From positions 1-57,454 of the forward strand of contig WGBG01000160.1 of NCBI GenBank assembly GCA_015494395.1: a stretch of 57,454 nucleotides of DNA. The letters are read 5' to 3'. The position numbers and the translations under genes are program-made. A model generated the notes under the pieces. The model ran no database searches. It was not told where the DNA came from and saw nothing but the letters and a program-made list of their open reading frames with translations. Below are positions 17,620 to 26,567 of the stretch, piece after piece. Positions within the stretch are counted from its first letter, which is position 1. Each line of letters starts with the position of its first letter. The stretch comes from Deltaproteobacteria bacterium (GTDB taxonomy: Bacteria > Desulfobacterota > Dissulfuribacteria > Dissulfuribacterales > QOAL01).

Positions 17620-19224
17620 ATGTCTTCTCCTTCAGTAGATCAGGGAATATCTTCTGTTAAGTCAGAGTCACTGTACGGACACAGGTGGAAAGTTCTCATT
17701 GTTGATGACGAGGATGTGGTGCGTCAGACTTTGGGTGCGTACCTTAATGGGCTTGATCATTTTGAGATTTTTCAGGCATCCAATGCCCTTGAGGGCCTAT
17801 CCATTGTAAAAAAACAGGGTGGAATGGATGGCGTGTTTGTGGATATTAACATGCCTGGAATGGATGGGATAGAGTTCCTGGGCCGTCTTAAGGCCATTGA
17901 CCGCACCATTGTAGCAACCATTATTACCGGTCAACCTTCCATGAATGTTATTGTCAGCGCCATGAGGGCTGGAGCCTCAGATTTTCTTACAAAACCATTC
18001 AAGTTTGACCAGTTTCAGGTGGCTGTTGAGCGCATGATCAGAGAGAGGAGTATCCTTAAGGAGAATGAGATCCTGACTGAAGAGGTAAAATTAAAGAAGG
18101 CACTTGAGCAGATTAATAAAAAACTGGAAAGTAAGGTCAGGGAGCAGGCAGTACTCTTTGCCATAAGTGATACGCTCAGTCACATCAAGAATACCAACGA
18201 GCTCTACAACAGCATTGTAAAACTTGCATGTGCTCTTACCGGTGCGTCCCAGAGTTATTTCTGGGTTGTGAACAGGGAGGAGGGGCAACTTATTCTCATG
18301 GGGGCTTCCGGTCCTTATGATTCTGCCATGGAAACCGTCAGCATGGACAGGCTTGACGTGCCCTGTGTACGGGTAGCTGTTGAGGAGCTGCCCATTTACG
18401 TAACCAAGAGTGCTGATAATGACGGTGGTGGGTCAAGTTCCAATACTCCGGGCTTAAAGAATCAGGTTCTGGTGCCATTTAATATTCGAAACGAGATCTT
18501 TGGAGTTCTGGCTGTATGCGGTGATAATCACGGAAGTTATCTTGGTGAGGAGGCGATTTTCCTTATGCACCTCCTGGCAGAGCGAGCCAGCCTCACCATG
18601 GAAAATCTGTTGTTATACGACAGCCTTTCCATGAACCTGTATGCAACCCTTCGTGCACTTGTCCGTTCTCTTGAGGCAAAGGACCCTTATACCAAGCTTC
18701 ATTCCCAGCGGGTTACTCACATTGCCTTGCGGCTTGGGGAGTTCATGGGGGTTAATGATGAAGACCTTGAGGTGCTGGAGTTTGCAGGCAATCTTCACGA
18801 TATAGGCAAGATAGGAATTCGGGATCAGGTCCTGATGAAACCTGGCCGCCTTACCAGGGATGAGTACGAGATTATTAAGGCCCATCCGGTTATAGGTGAG
18901 GAGATTGTAAGTCATCTGGGGTTAATGACTGAGGCAAAGGGAATTATTCGGCATCACCATGAGAGATGGGATGGCAAGGGGTATCCTGATGGGCTTGCCG
19001 GAGATTCCATCCCTGCCTTGGCAAGGATACTTGCAGTGGCTGATACCTATGATGCCATGACCACCGACCGACCCTACCGCAAAGGGCATTCGCCAGCAGA
19101 GGCACATGAGGAAATAGTAGCCAACTCGGCTACACAGTTTGATCCAGACGCGGTTGCCGCCTTTAGTGACCTCTTCAAAAGCAAGCCAGCCCAGTTTGTT
19201 CCGGTAGATCTGGAAAACGATTAG
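17620..19224 (+). CDS. Receiver-GAF-HD-GYP cyclic-di-GMP phosphodiesterase
   Basis: A 534-residue regulator. A receiver domain at about residues 25-140 has KVLIVDDED, the site GVFVDINMPGMDG and KPF. A short coiled coil and a GAF-type sensory region (about 190-330) follow, then an HD-GYP domain with HDIGK, HHERWDGKGYPDGL and DTYDAMTTDRPYRKG intact. HD-GYP proteins hydrolyse cyclic di-GMP, so this should lower the messenger in response to phosphorylation, probably affecting exopolysaccharide or motility. ATG 17620 is preferred over GTG 17608, which abuts the upstream stop, because AGGTG sits 9 bases before it. Confidence 0.92.
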   Translation: MSSPSVDQGISSVKSESLYGHRWKVLIVDDEDVVRQTLGAYLNGLDHFEIFQASNALEGLSIVKKQGGMDGVFVDINMPGMDGIEFLGRLKAIDRTIVATIITGQPSMNVIVSAMRAGASDFLTKPFKFDQFQVAVERMIRERSILKENEILTEEVKLKKALEQINKKLESKVREQAVLFAISDTLSHIKNTNELYNSIVKLACALTGASQSYFWVVNREEGQLILMGASGPYDSAMETVSMDRLDVPCVRVAVEELPIYVTKSADNDGGGSSSNTPGLKNQVLVPFNIRNEIFGVLAVCGDNHGSYLGEEAIFLMHLLAERASLTMENLLLYDSLSMNLYATLRALVRSLEAKDPYTKLHSQRVTHIALRLGEFMGVNDEDLEVLEFAGNLHDIGKIGIRDQVLMKPGRLTRDEYEIIKAHPVIGEEIVSHLGLMTEAKGIIRHHHERWDGKGYPDGLAGDSIPALARILAVADTYDAMTTDRPYRKGHSPAEAHEEIVANSATQFDPDAVAAFSDLFKSKPAQFVPVDLEND

Positions 19225-19409
19225 GCTGTTTTTTGCATTTTCTATCCCGGCGTTAAAATTTTTTAATACTTATTGTGTCCAGTCCTTTACAATTCAAAAA
19301 AGAGCTGCCATAACATATTTACAATCCATGCAAAAAGGTCTGATTTGGTTTTTTGCGCATGGGCTGAACGCTGTTTATGACCGGAAGAGGATGAATATTA
19401 AAGGCGATT

Positions 19410-20210
19410 ATGAATAGTTCAAATTCGCAACTGAATAATTTTTTGCTTAAATGTTTCCAGTACAGCCTTACTGGACGAATGGGGCATGGACTTGTGCATA
19501 ACCTCAATGGCCCTCTGCAGATCCTTTCCATGCAGATAGAGATGCTCAAAATGGGTTTTAGCCAGGAGGAGATGAGGGCACAGGGTGGCGGTGAAAAACA
19601 AGCTGGTAGTGATTTTATTGGCTCTGCAAGGGAGAGGGTTGAAGAAATTTCCAGGGTCATCTCCCGCCTGGAATCAATGATACATATCATAGGATACCGC
19701 GGGGAAAATCAGCAGGAAGAAATGCAGAAAAGGCCAGTGGAGATAGGGTCTTTTATAAGGGATTTTATCGAATTCTGGCAGGCTGATCTCTATTTCAAAC
19801 ACCGGGTTGAGAAGGAGATAAATATTCCCGAAACTGCCATATTTGCCGTTATGGAAGAGTCCGTTGTGCTTGGTATGCTTGACGGTTTGATGGCTGCATT
19901 CCTGTACTGCATAAAGAAACGTGAAGGTGCATCGTTTTTTCTTGATGTCAATCACATTGATTCCGGTGGCTGCAGGATTGAAATGGGACAATCCGGAGAG
20001 CCTGTACAGGATGAAATATGTAGTATCGTAACTACTCTCAGAAAAGAATATGTGAAAGACAGGGAATCTGTGCTGATAGATTGCAGTACCATCCCAAAAT
20101 ACCCGCCTGATCTGATGGTAGGACTTATTCTTGGGGCTGTTCGTTCTGTTGATGCAGGGTGGAGTTTTGATCTTTCTCCAAAGAAGGTGGTGGTTAGTAC
20201 AGGAGAGTAG
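19410..20210 (+). CDS. Histidine-kinase-like protein with H-box but no visible ATPase motifs
   Basis: A 266-residue soluble protein. Residues 26-40 (HGLVHNLNGPLQILS) match the H-box of histidine kinases, with His30, Asn33 and Pro35 in the expected places. The following helix and RVEEISRVISRLESMI resemble a dimerisation helical pair. The C-terminal half has the length of a degraded HATPase domain, but I see no N, G1 or G2 box (the closest text is MGQSGEPVQDEI). It may be a scaffold or phosphotransfer partner of the two receiver proteins upstream. Function inferred from motif and context. Confidence 0.65.
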   Translation: MNSSNSQLNNFLLKCFQYSLTGRMGHGLVHNLNGPLQILSMQIEMLKMGFSQEEMRAQGGGEKQAGSDFIGSARERVEEISRVISRLESMIHIIGYRGENQQEEMQKRPVEIGSFIRDFIEFWQADLYFKHRVEKEINIPETAIFAVMEESVVLGMLDGLMAAFLYCIKKREGASFFLDVNHIDSGGCRIEMGQSGEPVQDEICSIVTTLRKEYVKDRESVLIDCSTIPKYPPDLMVGLILGAVRSVDAGWSFDLSPKKVVVSTGE

Positions 20211-20228
20211 TTCTTAATGCATTAAGAA
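20211..20228. other. Perfect 18-base palindrome after the kinase-like gene
   Basis: TTCTTAATGCATTAAGAA begins on the base after the TAG stop. It is AT-rich and self-complementary over its full length with no loop, so it is a more natural protein-binding site than a terminator. The rest of the gap to 20264 shows nothing. Confidence 0.35.
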
Positions 20229-20264
20229 TCTGTGCCAAAATAACTTGGTGATCTTGCATCTTAA

Positions 20265-20491
20265 GTAACTGTTCAGCGTATTGATGGTAATTGAGGTTAG
20301 TGAATGGTCTTGTTTTTCCGTTCCGGTGAACAATTTCTTGTTTTTCCAAGGCTTGCTCCGCCAAAATCGCGAAACTCGCTCGTCCCTCGCTCAGACAGAC
20401 GCGATTTTTATGGCTGCGCTTCGCCAGGAAAAACTACGAAATTCTTCATAGTCACTCCAAAACAAGATCATTCACTAAGCTGAATAGATAC
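20265..20491 (+). repeat. MITE-like repeat family B, copy B1
   Basis: A 227-bp element with ends GTAACTGTTCAGCG and GCTGAATAGATAC (imperfect inverted repeats). It is flanked by a perfect 8-bp target duplication CATCTTAA (20257-20264 and 20492-20499). The interior carries an inverted repeat around AATCGCGAAACTCGC...GACGCGATT. End sequence (GTAA) and 8-bp duplication resemble IS66-family elements. It is nearly identical to B2 (about five differences). Confidence 0.9.
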
Positions 20492-20665
20492 CATCTTAAT
20501 TCTTAACGGCATTCTAAGCCGAACTTTTATCACTCAATCATCAACGTCACCAGGCTGCGCCTGAGTCCAGAAGCAGTGTACTTACTGCAACTGCCTTTTC
20601 AGTTTCAATAGACATACAAATTTCCCTTGGCAATGACGTCCTGCAGTGATGACCGTTAAAAGATT

Positions 20666-20694
20666 GCAATTTGACGATTTTGTCGTCATATTGC
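20666..20694. promoter_or_regulatory. Operator-like inverted repeat upstream of the DUF4143 ATPase gene
   Basis: GCAATTTGACGA (20666-20677) and TCGTCATATTGC (20683-20694) are inverted copies with one mismatch around a 5-base spacer TTTTG. The site is 57 bases before the start codon of the only downstream gene, where an autoregulator or repressor would bind. Role inferred from position. Confidence 0.4.
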
Positions 20695-20750
20695 ATTGCT
20701 ATTTAATGATTAAAACGTTAAAATGAGGTATATCTTATTGCGGAGGCACC

Positions 20751-22007
20751 ATGAAGCTTGTAAAACGCAGGCTCACACCACTTGTTGAGCATTCACTTGA
20801 AACAGACCGGGTAACAGCCTTGATGGGGCCAAGGCAGTCCGGCAAGACAACACTTGTTCGCCATCTGCTTAAAACTGACAGAGAACTAAAATACTATAAC
20901 CTAAAAGATCCTGAAATCAGGCAAATACTGAAAAAAAATGCCAGAAAGGAATTTGCTCTCTTCAGAAACGCAACCATCATACTTGACGAGGTACAGACAG
21001 TTCCCCAGCTTCTTGAGTATGTACAGCTCCAGGTTGATGATGCTCCGGAGAAAAGGGGGCAGTTTTTGTTGCTTGGTTCAAACCATCTGTTGCTGAACAG
21101 GCATATAAAGGAGTCTCTGGCAGGGAGGGTAGCGCTTTTTACGCTGTTGCCGTTTGCCGTAACAGAAATCCTTGAATCAGAGAACCTTACGCTGTTTGAG
21201 AAACTGCTTGCCGCAGATGACCAGGCCTGTATTTCCTTGCTTGATAATGAATATGTTCCTCTGGCACAACACAGGCGGAATAGTCAGGCGCTGGATGAAA
21301 TGAACCTGTACGGAGGATACCCGGAATTTTTATTCAGAAAAGCCCCTGATGACAGGAAGGCATGGCTCAACAACTACCACCAGACCTATCTTGAGACTGA
21401 TTTGAGACAGCTTGTTGATCTTAGAAATATAGAGTCTTTTGAAGTTTTTGAAAAGCTCTTTGCCATGCGTACAGGAAATCTCCTGAATATAAGCGAACTT
21501 GCCAGGGACTGCGGTCTGAGCGCAGACACCATAAGACGGTTCATCAGTTACTACAAACAGCTTTTTGTCTGTTGGCAGTTACGCCCGTACTTTGCAAACC
21601 TGGGGAAGCGGATGATGAAGATGTCAAAATATTACTTTTTTGACTCAGGGCTGTTGAGAGCAGTGCTTGGAGATTTTTCAGGCGAATCAGGAAATATGTT
21701 TGAAAATACCGTGATGGCAGAGATGAAAAAACTCCTCTGCGCCAGGGGGGCTAGCCAGGAACTGAACTTTTGCCGCACATCCACAGGGGTTGAGGCGGAT
21801 GCGTTTGTAAAATCGGATAGCGGAAAATTTGCCATTTTTTTTGAAATAAAACAGACAGCCCATGCTGACAAAAAGTCTATCCGTCACCTGAAAAAGTACG
21901 TGGCAGCCAATGACAACAGCATTGGAATACTCATCAACAACGGTTCGGACATTATAAAAATGGAATACAGGATATGGGTAGTGCCTGCGGCATGGATGTT
22001 TGGGTAA
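20751..22007 (+). CDS. AAA-type ATPase with DUF4143 domain
   Basis: A 418-residue protein with a Walker A motif GPRQSGKTTLVRHLL at about residues 26-40 and Walker B TIILDEVQTVP at about 75-86. A DUF4143 C-terminal domain follows (ISELARDCGLSADTIRRFIS then a PD-(D/E)xK-like segment EADAFV...FEIKQ). This family is common in bacteria and archaea with unestablished function; many members are toxin-like or mobile. GGAGG lies 7 bases before the start. It is a single-gene unit flanked by repeat B1 and an operator-like palindrome, consistent with an acquired cassette. Confidence 0.9.
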   Translation: MKLVKRRLTPLVEHSLETDRVTALMGPRQSGKTTLVRHLLKTDRELKYYNLKDPEIRQILKKNARKEFALFRNATIILDEVQTVPQLLEYVQLQVDDAPEKRGQFLLLGSNHLLLNRHIKESLAGRVALFTLLPFAVTEILESENLTLFEKLLAADDQACISLLDNEYVPLAQHRRNSQALDEMNLYGGYPEFLFRKAPDDRKAWLNNYHQTYLETDLRQLVDLRNIESFEVFEKLFAMRTGNLLNISELARDCGLSADTIRRFISYYKQLFVCWQLRPYFANLGKRMMKMSKYYFFDSGLLRAVLGDFSGESGNMFENTVMAEMKKLLCARGASQELNFCRTSTGVEADAFVKSDSGKFAIFFEIKQTAHADKKSIRHLKKYVAANDNSIGILINNGSDIIKMEYRIWVVPAAWMFG

Positions 22008-22039
22008 CTTGTTTTGGGGCAACCTTTTAATGCCGGTAA

Positions 22040-22059
22040 GGCCGGGACCATGCCCGGCC
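22040..22059. terminator. Hairpin between convergent ATPase and serC genes
   Basis: GGCCGGG-ACCATG-CCCGGCC is a perfect 7-bp GC-rich stem with a 6-base loop in the 88-base convergent gap. No T tract follows on either strand, so it is only a candidate bidirectional transcript end. Confidence 0.4.
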
Positions 22060-22095
22060 CATGAGCTGAAAATTGCGGTTTGATCCGCTGTCTTT

Positions 22096-23178
22096 TTATC
22101 CGTTCTTTCTCTCAAACTCCTTCATGAAATCCACAAGATCCACAACACCCTGCTTTGGAAATGCATTGTAAATTGATGCCCTGCATCCCCCGATGGAGCG
22201 GTGCCCCTTAAGCCCGTCAAGTCCATTTTCAGATGCCTCTTTGATAAATTTGGCCTCGAGTTCAGGTGTAGGTAGGTTGAATGTCACATTCATCAAGGAG
22301 CGTGAATCCTTCCTTGCATGGCCTTTGTAGAACTCCGTGGAGTCTATCATATCATAGAGAAGTGCTGCCTTTTCCCTGTTTATCTTCTCGATGGCCTGGA
22401 CACCACCCTGTTTTTTGAGCCATTTTGCCACGAGACCAACCACGTAAATGGCAAAACATGGCGGGGTATTGAACATTGATCCCTTGTCTGCGTGGGTCTT
22501 GTAGCGGAACATGGTGGGAAGATTCTCTGGTGCCCGGTCAAGGAGGTCATCCCTGATGATTACAACCGTTACTCCGGCAGGCCCCATGTTTTTCTGAGCA
22601 CCGGCAAAGACCAGTCCAAAGGGTGATATGTCAAAGGGGCGCGACAGTATGTCTGAAGACATGTCGCTGACCAGCATCTTGTCGGATTTTGGAAACTGGG
22701 CAAACTGCGTTCCGTATATGGTGTTGTTTGACACAAAGTAGAGGTATTCCGAGTCATCATCCACTGTATAGTCACCATCTGAGGGTACATGATCAAAGGA
22801 AGAGTCCTCGCTGGAGTATGCAACCTGGGCCTTTGCTACTATGCTGGCCTCCTTTATGGCCTTCTTTGCCCAGGTTCCGGTGTTCAGGTATGTGCCCTTT
22901 TTGTCAGGGGCAAGCAGGTTCAGAGGGACCATGGCAAACTGGGTTGATGCCCCGCCCTGGAGGAACAGGATCTTGTAGTTCTCGGGTATGGACATGAGTT
23001 CCCTGATAAGGCTCTCTGCCTCCTGGGCTACTTCCATAAAGGCCTTTGAACGATGGGACAGTTCAATCAGGCCTATGCCAATATTGTTGTAGTTGACTAT
23101 GTCTTTGGCTGCCTGGGCAAGTACTTCCTGGGGCAGTGTGGCTGGTCCTGGACTGAAATTGTAAATACGATCCGGCAT
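22096..23178 (-). CDS. serC: Phosphoserine aminotransferase
   Basis: A 360-residue PLP enzyme that makes 3-phosphoserine from 3-phosphohydroxypyruvate and glutamate in serine synthesis (and can act in B6 synthesis). It begins YNFSPGPATLPQEVL, the hallmark of the family, and has the phosphate-binding LFLQGGASTQFAMVPLNLL, the PLP lysine in FAGAQKNMGPAGVTVVII at about residues 192-209, and C-terminal GHRSIGGCRASIYNAF. It is monocistronic with its own promoter candidate. Confidence 0.97.
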   Translation of the reverse strand: MPDRIYNFSPGPATLPQEVLAQAAKDIVNYNNIGIGLIELSHRSKAFMEVAQEAESLIRELMSIPENYKILFLQGGASTQFAMVPLNLLAPDKKGTYLNTGTWAKKAIKEASIVAKAQVAYSSEDSSFDHVPSDGDYTVDDDSEYLYFVSNNTIYGTQFAQFPKSDKMLVSDMSSDILSRPFDISPFGLVFAGAQKNMGPAGVTVVIIRDDLLDRAPENLPTMFRYKTHADKGSMFNTPPCFAIYVVGLVAKWLKKQGGVQAIEKINREKAALLYDMIDSTEFYKGHARKDSRSLMNVTFNLPTPELEAKFIKEASENGLDGLKGHRSIGGCRASIYNAFPKQGVVDLVDFMKEFERKNG

Positions 23179-23248
23179 GATTAATCCTCATATGATAAAA
23201 TCTTGGAGTTTGTTCAGGTGGGCATTGGTTACCCATTTTCAGGGATGC

Positions 23249-23277
23249 ACTATAAAGTAAAAAAAACGCTGTTGCAA
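23249..23277 (-). promoter_or_regulatory. Sigma-70-type promoter for serC
   Basis: On the minus strand TTGCAA (23277-23272) and TATAGT (23254-23249) are separated by 17 bases, within a T-rich spacer. The predicted start would leave a leader of about 65 bases before serC. Confidence 0.5.
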
Positions 23278-23301
23278 TTCAGTGTGCCCTGAAGTTCATT
23301 T

Positions 23302-24351
23302 CTACGTCTGAAACAGTTTATCCTGTGGAAATACCCGGCCAAGCCTGTCTTTTATGAAACTCAGTATTTTGTGTCTGATTTCCAAAGGGTAGGTGTAAAC
23401 CCCGCCTTCCAGAATATATGGATATTGGAGAATCGGAGATGCAGGGTTTACCTTGCGAGCCCTTTTAAGAAACTGTTTCCCCATCCTGAATACACCAAAG
23501 CTGATACTCTCGATGCTGTCTGTGTTAAGCTCTCTGGAGATATCCTTAACAAGACCTGCATAAAGTTCCTCCCAGTTGTTTACAAACAAGACGGGATCAA
23601 TGCAGAGCCTTACACGCCACCCGTTATCAACAGCCTTTGCTGCAGCCTTGAGCCGGACTGAAAGCGGAGGTGTTCCCTTTTCAAAGGTGTCTGCCACAGG
23701 ATCAGGGGAAAGTGTCCAGGCAATTATGACATTTTTGGCGGGTTTTCTTTTTGAAAACAGGGAAGTTGCCGTACTCTTGGTACGCATCTCTATCAGAACA
23801 TCCTGTCTGGTATCAGCAAAGTCCAGCCATCTGTCTGCAAGGGGAATGATTCTTCTTATGGCAAGAAGGTCGGTATCGTATGAATTGCAAATGTAAAGAG
23901 GGGCAGGGGCCAAACTGTTTCCTTTGGAGAGTTTTTCTGCTGCGAGTTCCACTTCCAGAAAGATTTTTTCAATATCCACAAATACCACCAGGTTGGCAGA
24001 TGGATACATGCCTTGAAGGTAACAGTACTGGCAGTTGTAAATGCAGTTCATTACGCTTGAAGCGTAGTAGAATGAGGGATTGCCAAACGATGGGCAGACG
24101 TCAGCTCCTCTGTATAAAAATGGGGGCCTGCCTGCTGCCAGGATGAGCTTCTGGCTCTCTTTTTGTGCTGAAAATTCCTGCCCGGCCCTTGAGAATACAT
24201 CTTTGTAGTGATGTATGGGTATAATCCTGGATTCAGAAAAACAGTTTATAATATCTTTTGAAACAGGGTGGTATGCCACATCTTTTTCAACGTATATGTG
24301 GCTGAAATGGGGTTGAATAACATCATATTTAGCTGATGAACTGTGCGGCAT
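23302..24351 (-). CDS. Spore photoproduct lyase-family radical SAM protein
   Basis: A 349-residue radical SAM protein of the SPL type. CIYNCQYCYLQGMYP (Cys103, Cys107, Cys110) is the C-x3-C-x2-C cluster motif in the form typical of spore photoproduct lyase. YICNSYDTDLLAI and IAWTLSPDPVADTFEKGTP follow in the SPL order. True SPL repairs the thymine dimer formed in bacterial spores; non-spore-forming homologues have unknown or presumed DNA-related roles. Its start is 18 bases after the stop of the lipoprotein gene at 24370, so it may be the last gene of that operon. Confidence 0.85.
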   Translation of the reverse strand: MPHSSSAKYDVIQPHFSHIYVEKDVAYHPVSKDIINCFSESRIIPIHHYKDVFSRAGQEFSAQKESQKLILAAGRPPFLYRGADVCPSFGNPSFYYASSVMNCIYNCQYCYLQGMYPSANLVVFVDIEKIFLEVELAAEKLSKGNSLAPAPLYICNSYDTDLLAIRRIIPLADRWLDFADTRQDVLIEMRTKSTATSLFSKRKPAKNVIIAWTLSPDPVADTFEKGTPPLSVRLKAAAKAVDNGWRVRLCIDPVLFVNNWEELYAGLVKDISRELNTDSIESISFGVFRMGKQFLKRARKVNPASPILQYPYILEGGVYTYPLEIRHKILSFIKDRLGRVFPQDKLFQT

Positions 24352-24369
24352 GCCTGAAACAACGGTGTT

Positions 24370-25032
24370 TTATGGTTTGGCACAAGGAGGAGATGAAGGC
24401 TGGCGGTTGATGATACATGCCATTTGCCTGAGTATGACAGTAAATCCCTCAGACACCGAAGGGGCATCGGCATGTGGTGCATCCCCAAACAGTGACCACT
24501 TGGTGGGGGCCGGGATAAGAGAGGCCTGGCCGTAGATATGCCATACTGTCATACGGGTTTTTGTATTTATGATTTTCATATCAAAACCCACCCACCCGCT
24601 GGTGTTTCCTGAAGGGAAGATGACAGGGGGGATGCGTCCCTTAAGGACATAATCAAAGCCATTATCCAGGGCATAGTCAAGAAAGTGGTCCTCAGATTCA
24701 AATTTTCGCTGTTCAGTAATAATGACCTTGAATACCCGTTCCTGGCTAAAAATATCCTGCACAAGACTGGTGACGGCAGGTGTCCATTCCTTTGCCTGCG
24801 GGCTGTAAAGTGCAATGGGGGCGATTAAAAGTTTTTTTCTGGAGAGATCAAGCGGGTTTTCCGGCTGTATGTAAACAGAGCTTTCAGGAACAAGGCAGCC
24901 ATACTGCTTTACGGCAGGAGCACAGCCACACAAAATTGTGCAGCATAACAGTAAAACAGTGTATTTTGGGCTGTTTTTGTGGATATGCCCCACGATTTCA
25001 GGCAATTTGCAAATAAGCAAAAGGTGTGTCAT
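24370..25032 (-). CDS. Lipoprotein of unknown function
   Basis: A 220-residue protein with a lipoprotein signal: hydrophobic KYTVLLLCCTILCGC ending in a lipobox with Cys near residue 37. The N-region before the hydrophobic part is unusually long (about 22 residues), but no internal Met exists. The mature part has a beta-rich pattern (KLLIAPIALYSP, FDYVLKGRIPPVIF, GWVGFDMKIINTKTRMTVWH) like other CsgG/FlgO-type envelope lipoproteins. The start overlaps the upstream FlgO-like stop by 4 bases. No function is assigned. Confidence 0.75.
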   Translation of the reverse strand: MTHLLLICKLPEIVGHIHKNSPKYTVLLLCCTILCGCAPAVKQYGCLVPESSVYIQPENPLDLSRKKLLIAPIALYSPQAKEWTPAVTSLVQDIFSQERVFKVIITEQRKFESEDHFLDYALDNGFDYVLKGRIPPVIFPSGNTSGWVGFDMKIINTKTRMTVWHIYGQASLIPAPTKWSLFGDAPHADAPSVSEGFTVILRQMACIINRQPSSPPCAKP

Positions 25033-25652
25033 GGGAGCCTGTCATATACTGTGGGAATAGGTTCAAACGATGCATCAAGCAGTGAGTCTACTGCCTCTGT
25101 TCTGCCCACTTCTGTCATTGCAACTGACAGGACGTTACCATTGGTGATATCAATGAGTTTTACCGTAATGGCAACAGAATCAATTCCCACTCCATAGGTC
25201 CCGGCCACAATGGAGCTTGCAGAGACCGCCTTTGCCGTCTCTACTGCATTCCTGCTCAGACCAAATTCACCTTCACCGGGGGCAAGGGCGACGGTGCCGG
25301 TCATCTTGGCCTCCCTTACCACGCCGCCTATTCTGAATATCTCTGCCGCAATGGCCTCTGCCATAACCCTTCCGAAACGTGAAGAACGTGACAGGTCATC
25401 TACATCTGCCAGGGTAGTGACTATGCAGGGGTATTCTGCAAGGGAGCCATCACGCATGTTCTGCTGTAGCTGAAGTGCAAGCCCCTGTGCCACATTGAAT
25501 ATCGTTGGATACATGGCAGAGTACACATGGGACCCCGGTTCATGTTCAGTAACAACAGAAGAGTTGGGGGCTGCATTAGACATGCAGCCCTGGCATAGTA
25601 TGGGTAATAGCAGAAGTGCAAATTTGAAAATATCTGTTTTTTGTTGCATCAA
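25029..25652 (-). CDS. FlgO-like lipoprotein 1
   Basis: A 207-residue lipoprotein with lipobox LCQGC near residues 19-23. The mature region matches the FlgO domain: an ALQLQQNM helix, then YPCIVTTLADVDDLSRSSRFGRVMAEAIAAEIF, then IVAGTYGVGIDSVAITVKLIDITNGNVLSVAMTE. FlgO was named from Vibrio flagella, but such domains are widespread in outer-membrane lipoproteins outside flagellar loci, and no flagellar gene lies here. It is in one operon with a second FlgO-like gene upstream and an unknown lipoprotein downstream. Confidence 0.8.
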   Translation of the reverse strand: MMQQKTDIFKFALLLLPILCQGCMSNAAPNSSVVTEHEPGSHVYSAMYPTIFNVAQGLALQLQQNMRDGSLAEYPCIVTTLADVDDLSRSSRFGRVMAEAIAAEIFRIGGVVREAKMTGTVALAPGEGEFGLSRNAVETAKAVSASSIVAGTYGVGIDSVAITVKLIDITNGNVLSVAMTEVGRTEAVDSLLDASFEPIPTVYDRLP

Positions 25653-25680
25653 AGGTTGATGTTCCCGTGCAGTTCTTAAA

Positions 25681-26520
25681 TCAGGAACCCTGGATTATTC
25701 TGACTTCAGTGGGTTCTCCAAATGCCTTGATAGGAATGGTTATATTTTTCTTGTCCATTTCCGGCGGGGCAGCGGATGGCCACAGCATGCTCCGCATGAA
25801 TTTGTTGTTGGGAATAATCTTCATTGCAGATGATGCTACCATGCCATTGCCGGTTGAGACAAGTCTTGCGTTAATAAAGACATAGTTTCCCTTAACTATG
25901 TAGGTTCCCACAAGAATGATGTTTGCTGATGTATGGTTTGCAATTTCGTCCAGCTCTCTTGAAAGGCTGTACTCCCCGAATTTTTTCTTGATAAGAATCG
26001 CGTCTGTTTTTCTTATTTCTACCACCTGGTATCCTGCCCGCTGCAGTTCACCCATGAGCTGTTCGGCAAGGTAACGGCCAAGGGGAGATGTGCGGTACAG
26101 ATAGTTAAGGTCAACAAAGGTGGAAACGCCTATCACCCCTTGAATTCCTGCATCTGCATTCATGTTTTCAATAAGCTGAATGGCAATATCGTGCACCTGT
26201 GCGTTAAACAGGGAGGCGTCATCCATGCTGTAAAAAGATGCTGGCTTTATGGGCTGAGCTGGCGGTGATGCCGTACTGTATTGAGGCATCTTTTTAGGTG
26301 GATGCTTAGGTGGATACGGCGTATCTGCATGCGAGGCATAATGTTCATTACATGTGCTGTCAGGCATTGCCGGATCTCCTGGCTGAACAGCCTGGTGAGC
26401 CGCCGGTGCCCCTGGATTGCCTGCCTGTGCGTTAACAGGCTGCCTCATGCAGCCGGTAAATATTAATGTGCAGAAAATAAACATGAAGCTGGTTGTTAGA
26501 CAAAAGAGTTTTCTTTTCAT
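25681..26520 (-). CDS. FlgO-like lipoprotein 2 with proline-rich linker
   Basis: A 279-residue lipoprotein with lipobox IFTGC near residues 20-24. A Pro/Ala/His-rich linker (about residues 25-95, with PPKHPPKKMPQ) precedes a FlgO domain: VIGVSTFVDLNYLYRTSPLG, LMGELQRAGYQVVEIRKTD and NIILVGTYIVKGNYVFINARLV. It is paralogous to the next gene downstream (28-base gap). The linker probably spans the peptidoglycan or periplasm. Molecular role unknown. Confidence 0.8.
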   Translation of the reverse strand: MKRKLFCLTTSFMFIFCTLIFTGCMRQPVNAQAGNPGAPAAHQAVQPGDPAMPDSTCNEHYASHADTPYPPKHPPKKMPQYSTASPPAQPIKPASFYSMDDASLFNAQVHDIAIQLIENMNADAGIQGVIGVSTFVDLNYLYRTSPLGRYLAEQLMGELQRAGYQVVEIRKTDAILIKKKFGEYSLSRELDEIANHTSANIILVGTYIVKGNYVFINARLVSTGNGMVASSAMKIIPNNKFMRSMLWPSAAPPEMDKKNITIPIKAFGEPTEVRIIQGS

Positions 26521-26567
26521 GGTTTTGCCCTTGGCCTGTTTCCTGACTTGTCCAGGTTGAGAAATGT

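Noticed and set aside
20211..20228. Palindrome read as a rho-independent terminator
   Set aside because: It is AT-rich, loopless and not followed by T residues.
25029..26520. FlgO-like genes as part of a flagellar locus
   Set aside because: No flagellar gene lies in the window; the FlgO domain alone is not evidence of a flagellum.
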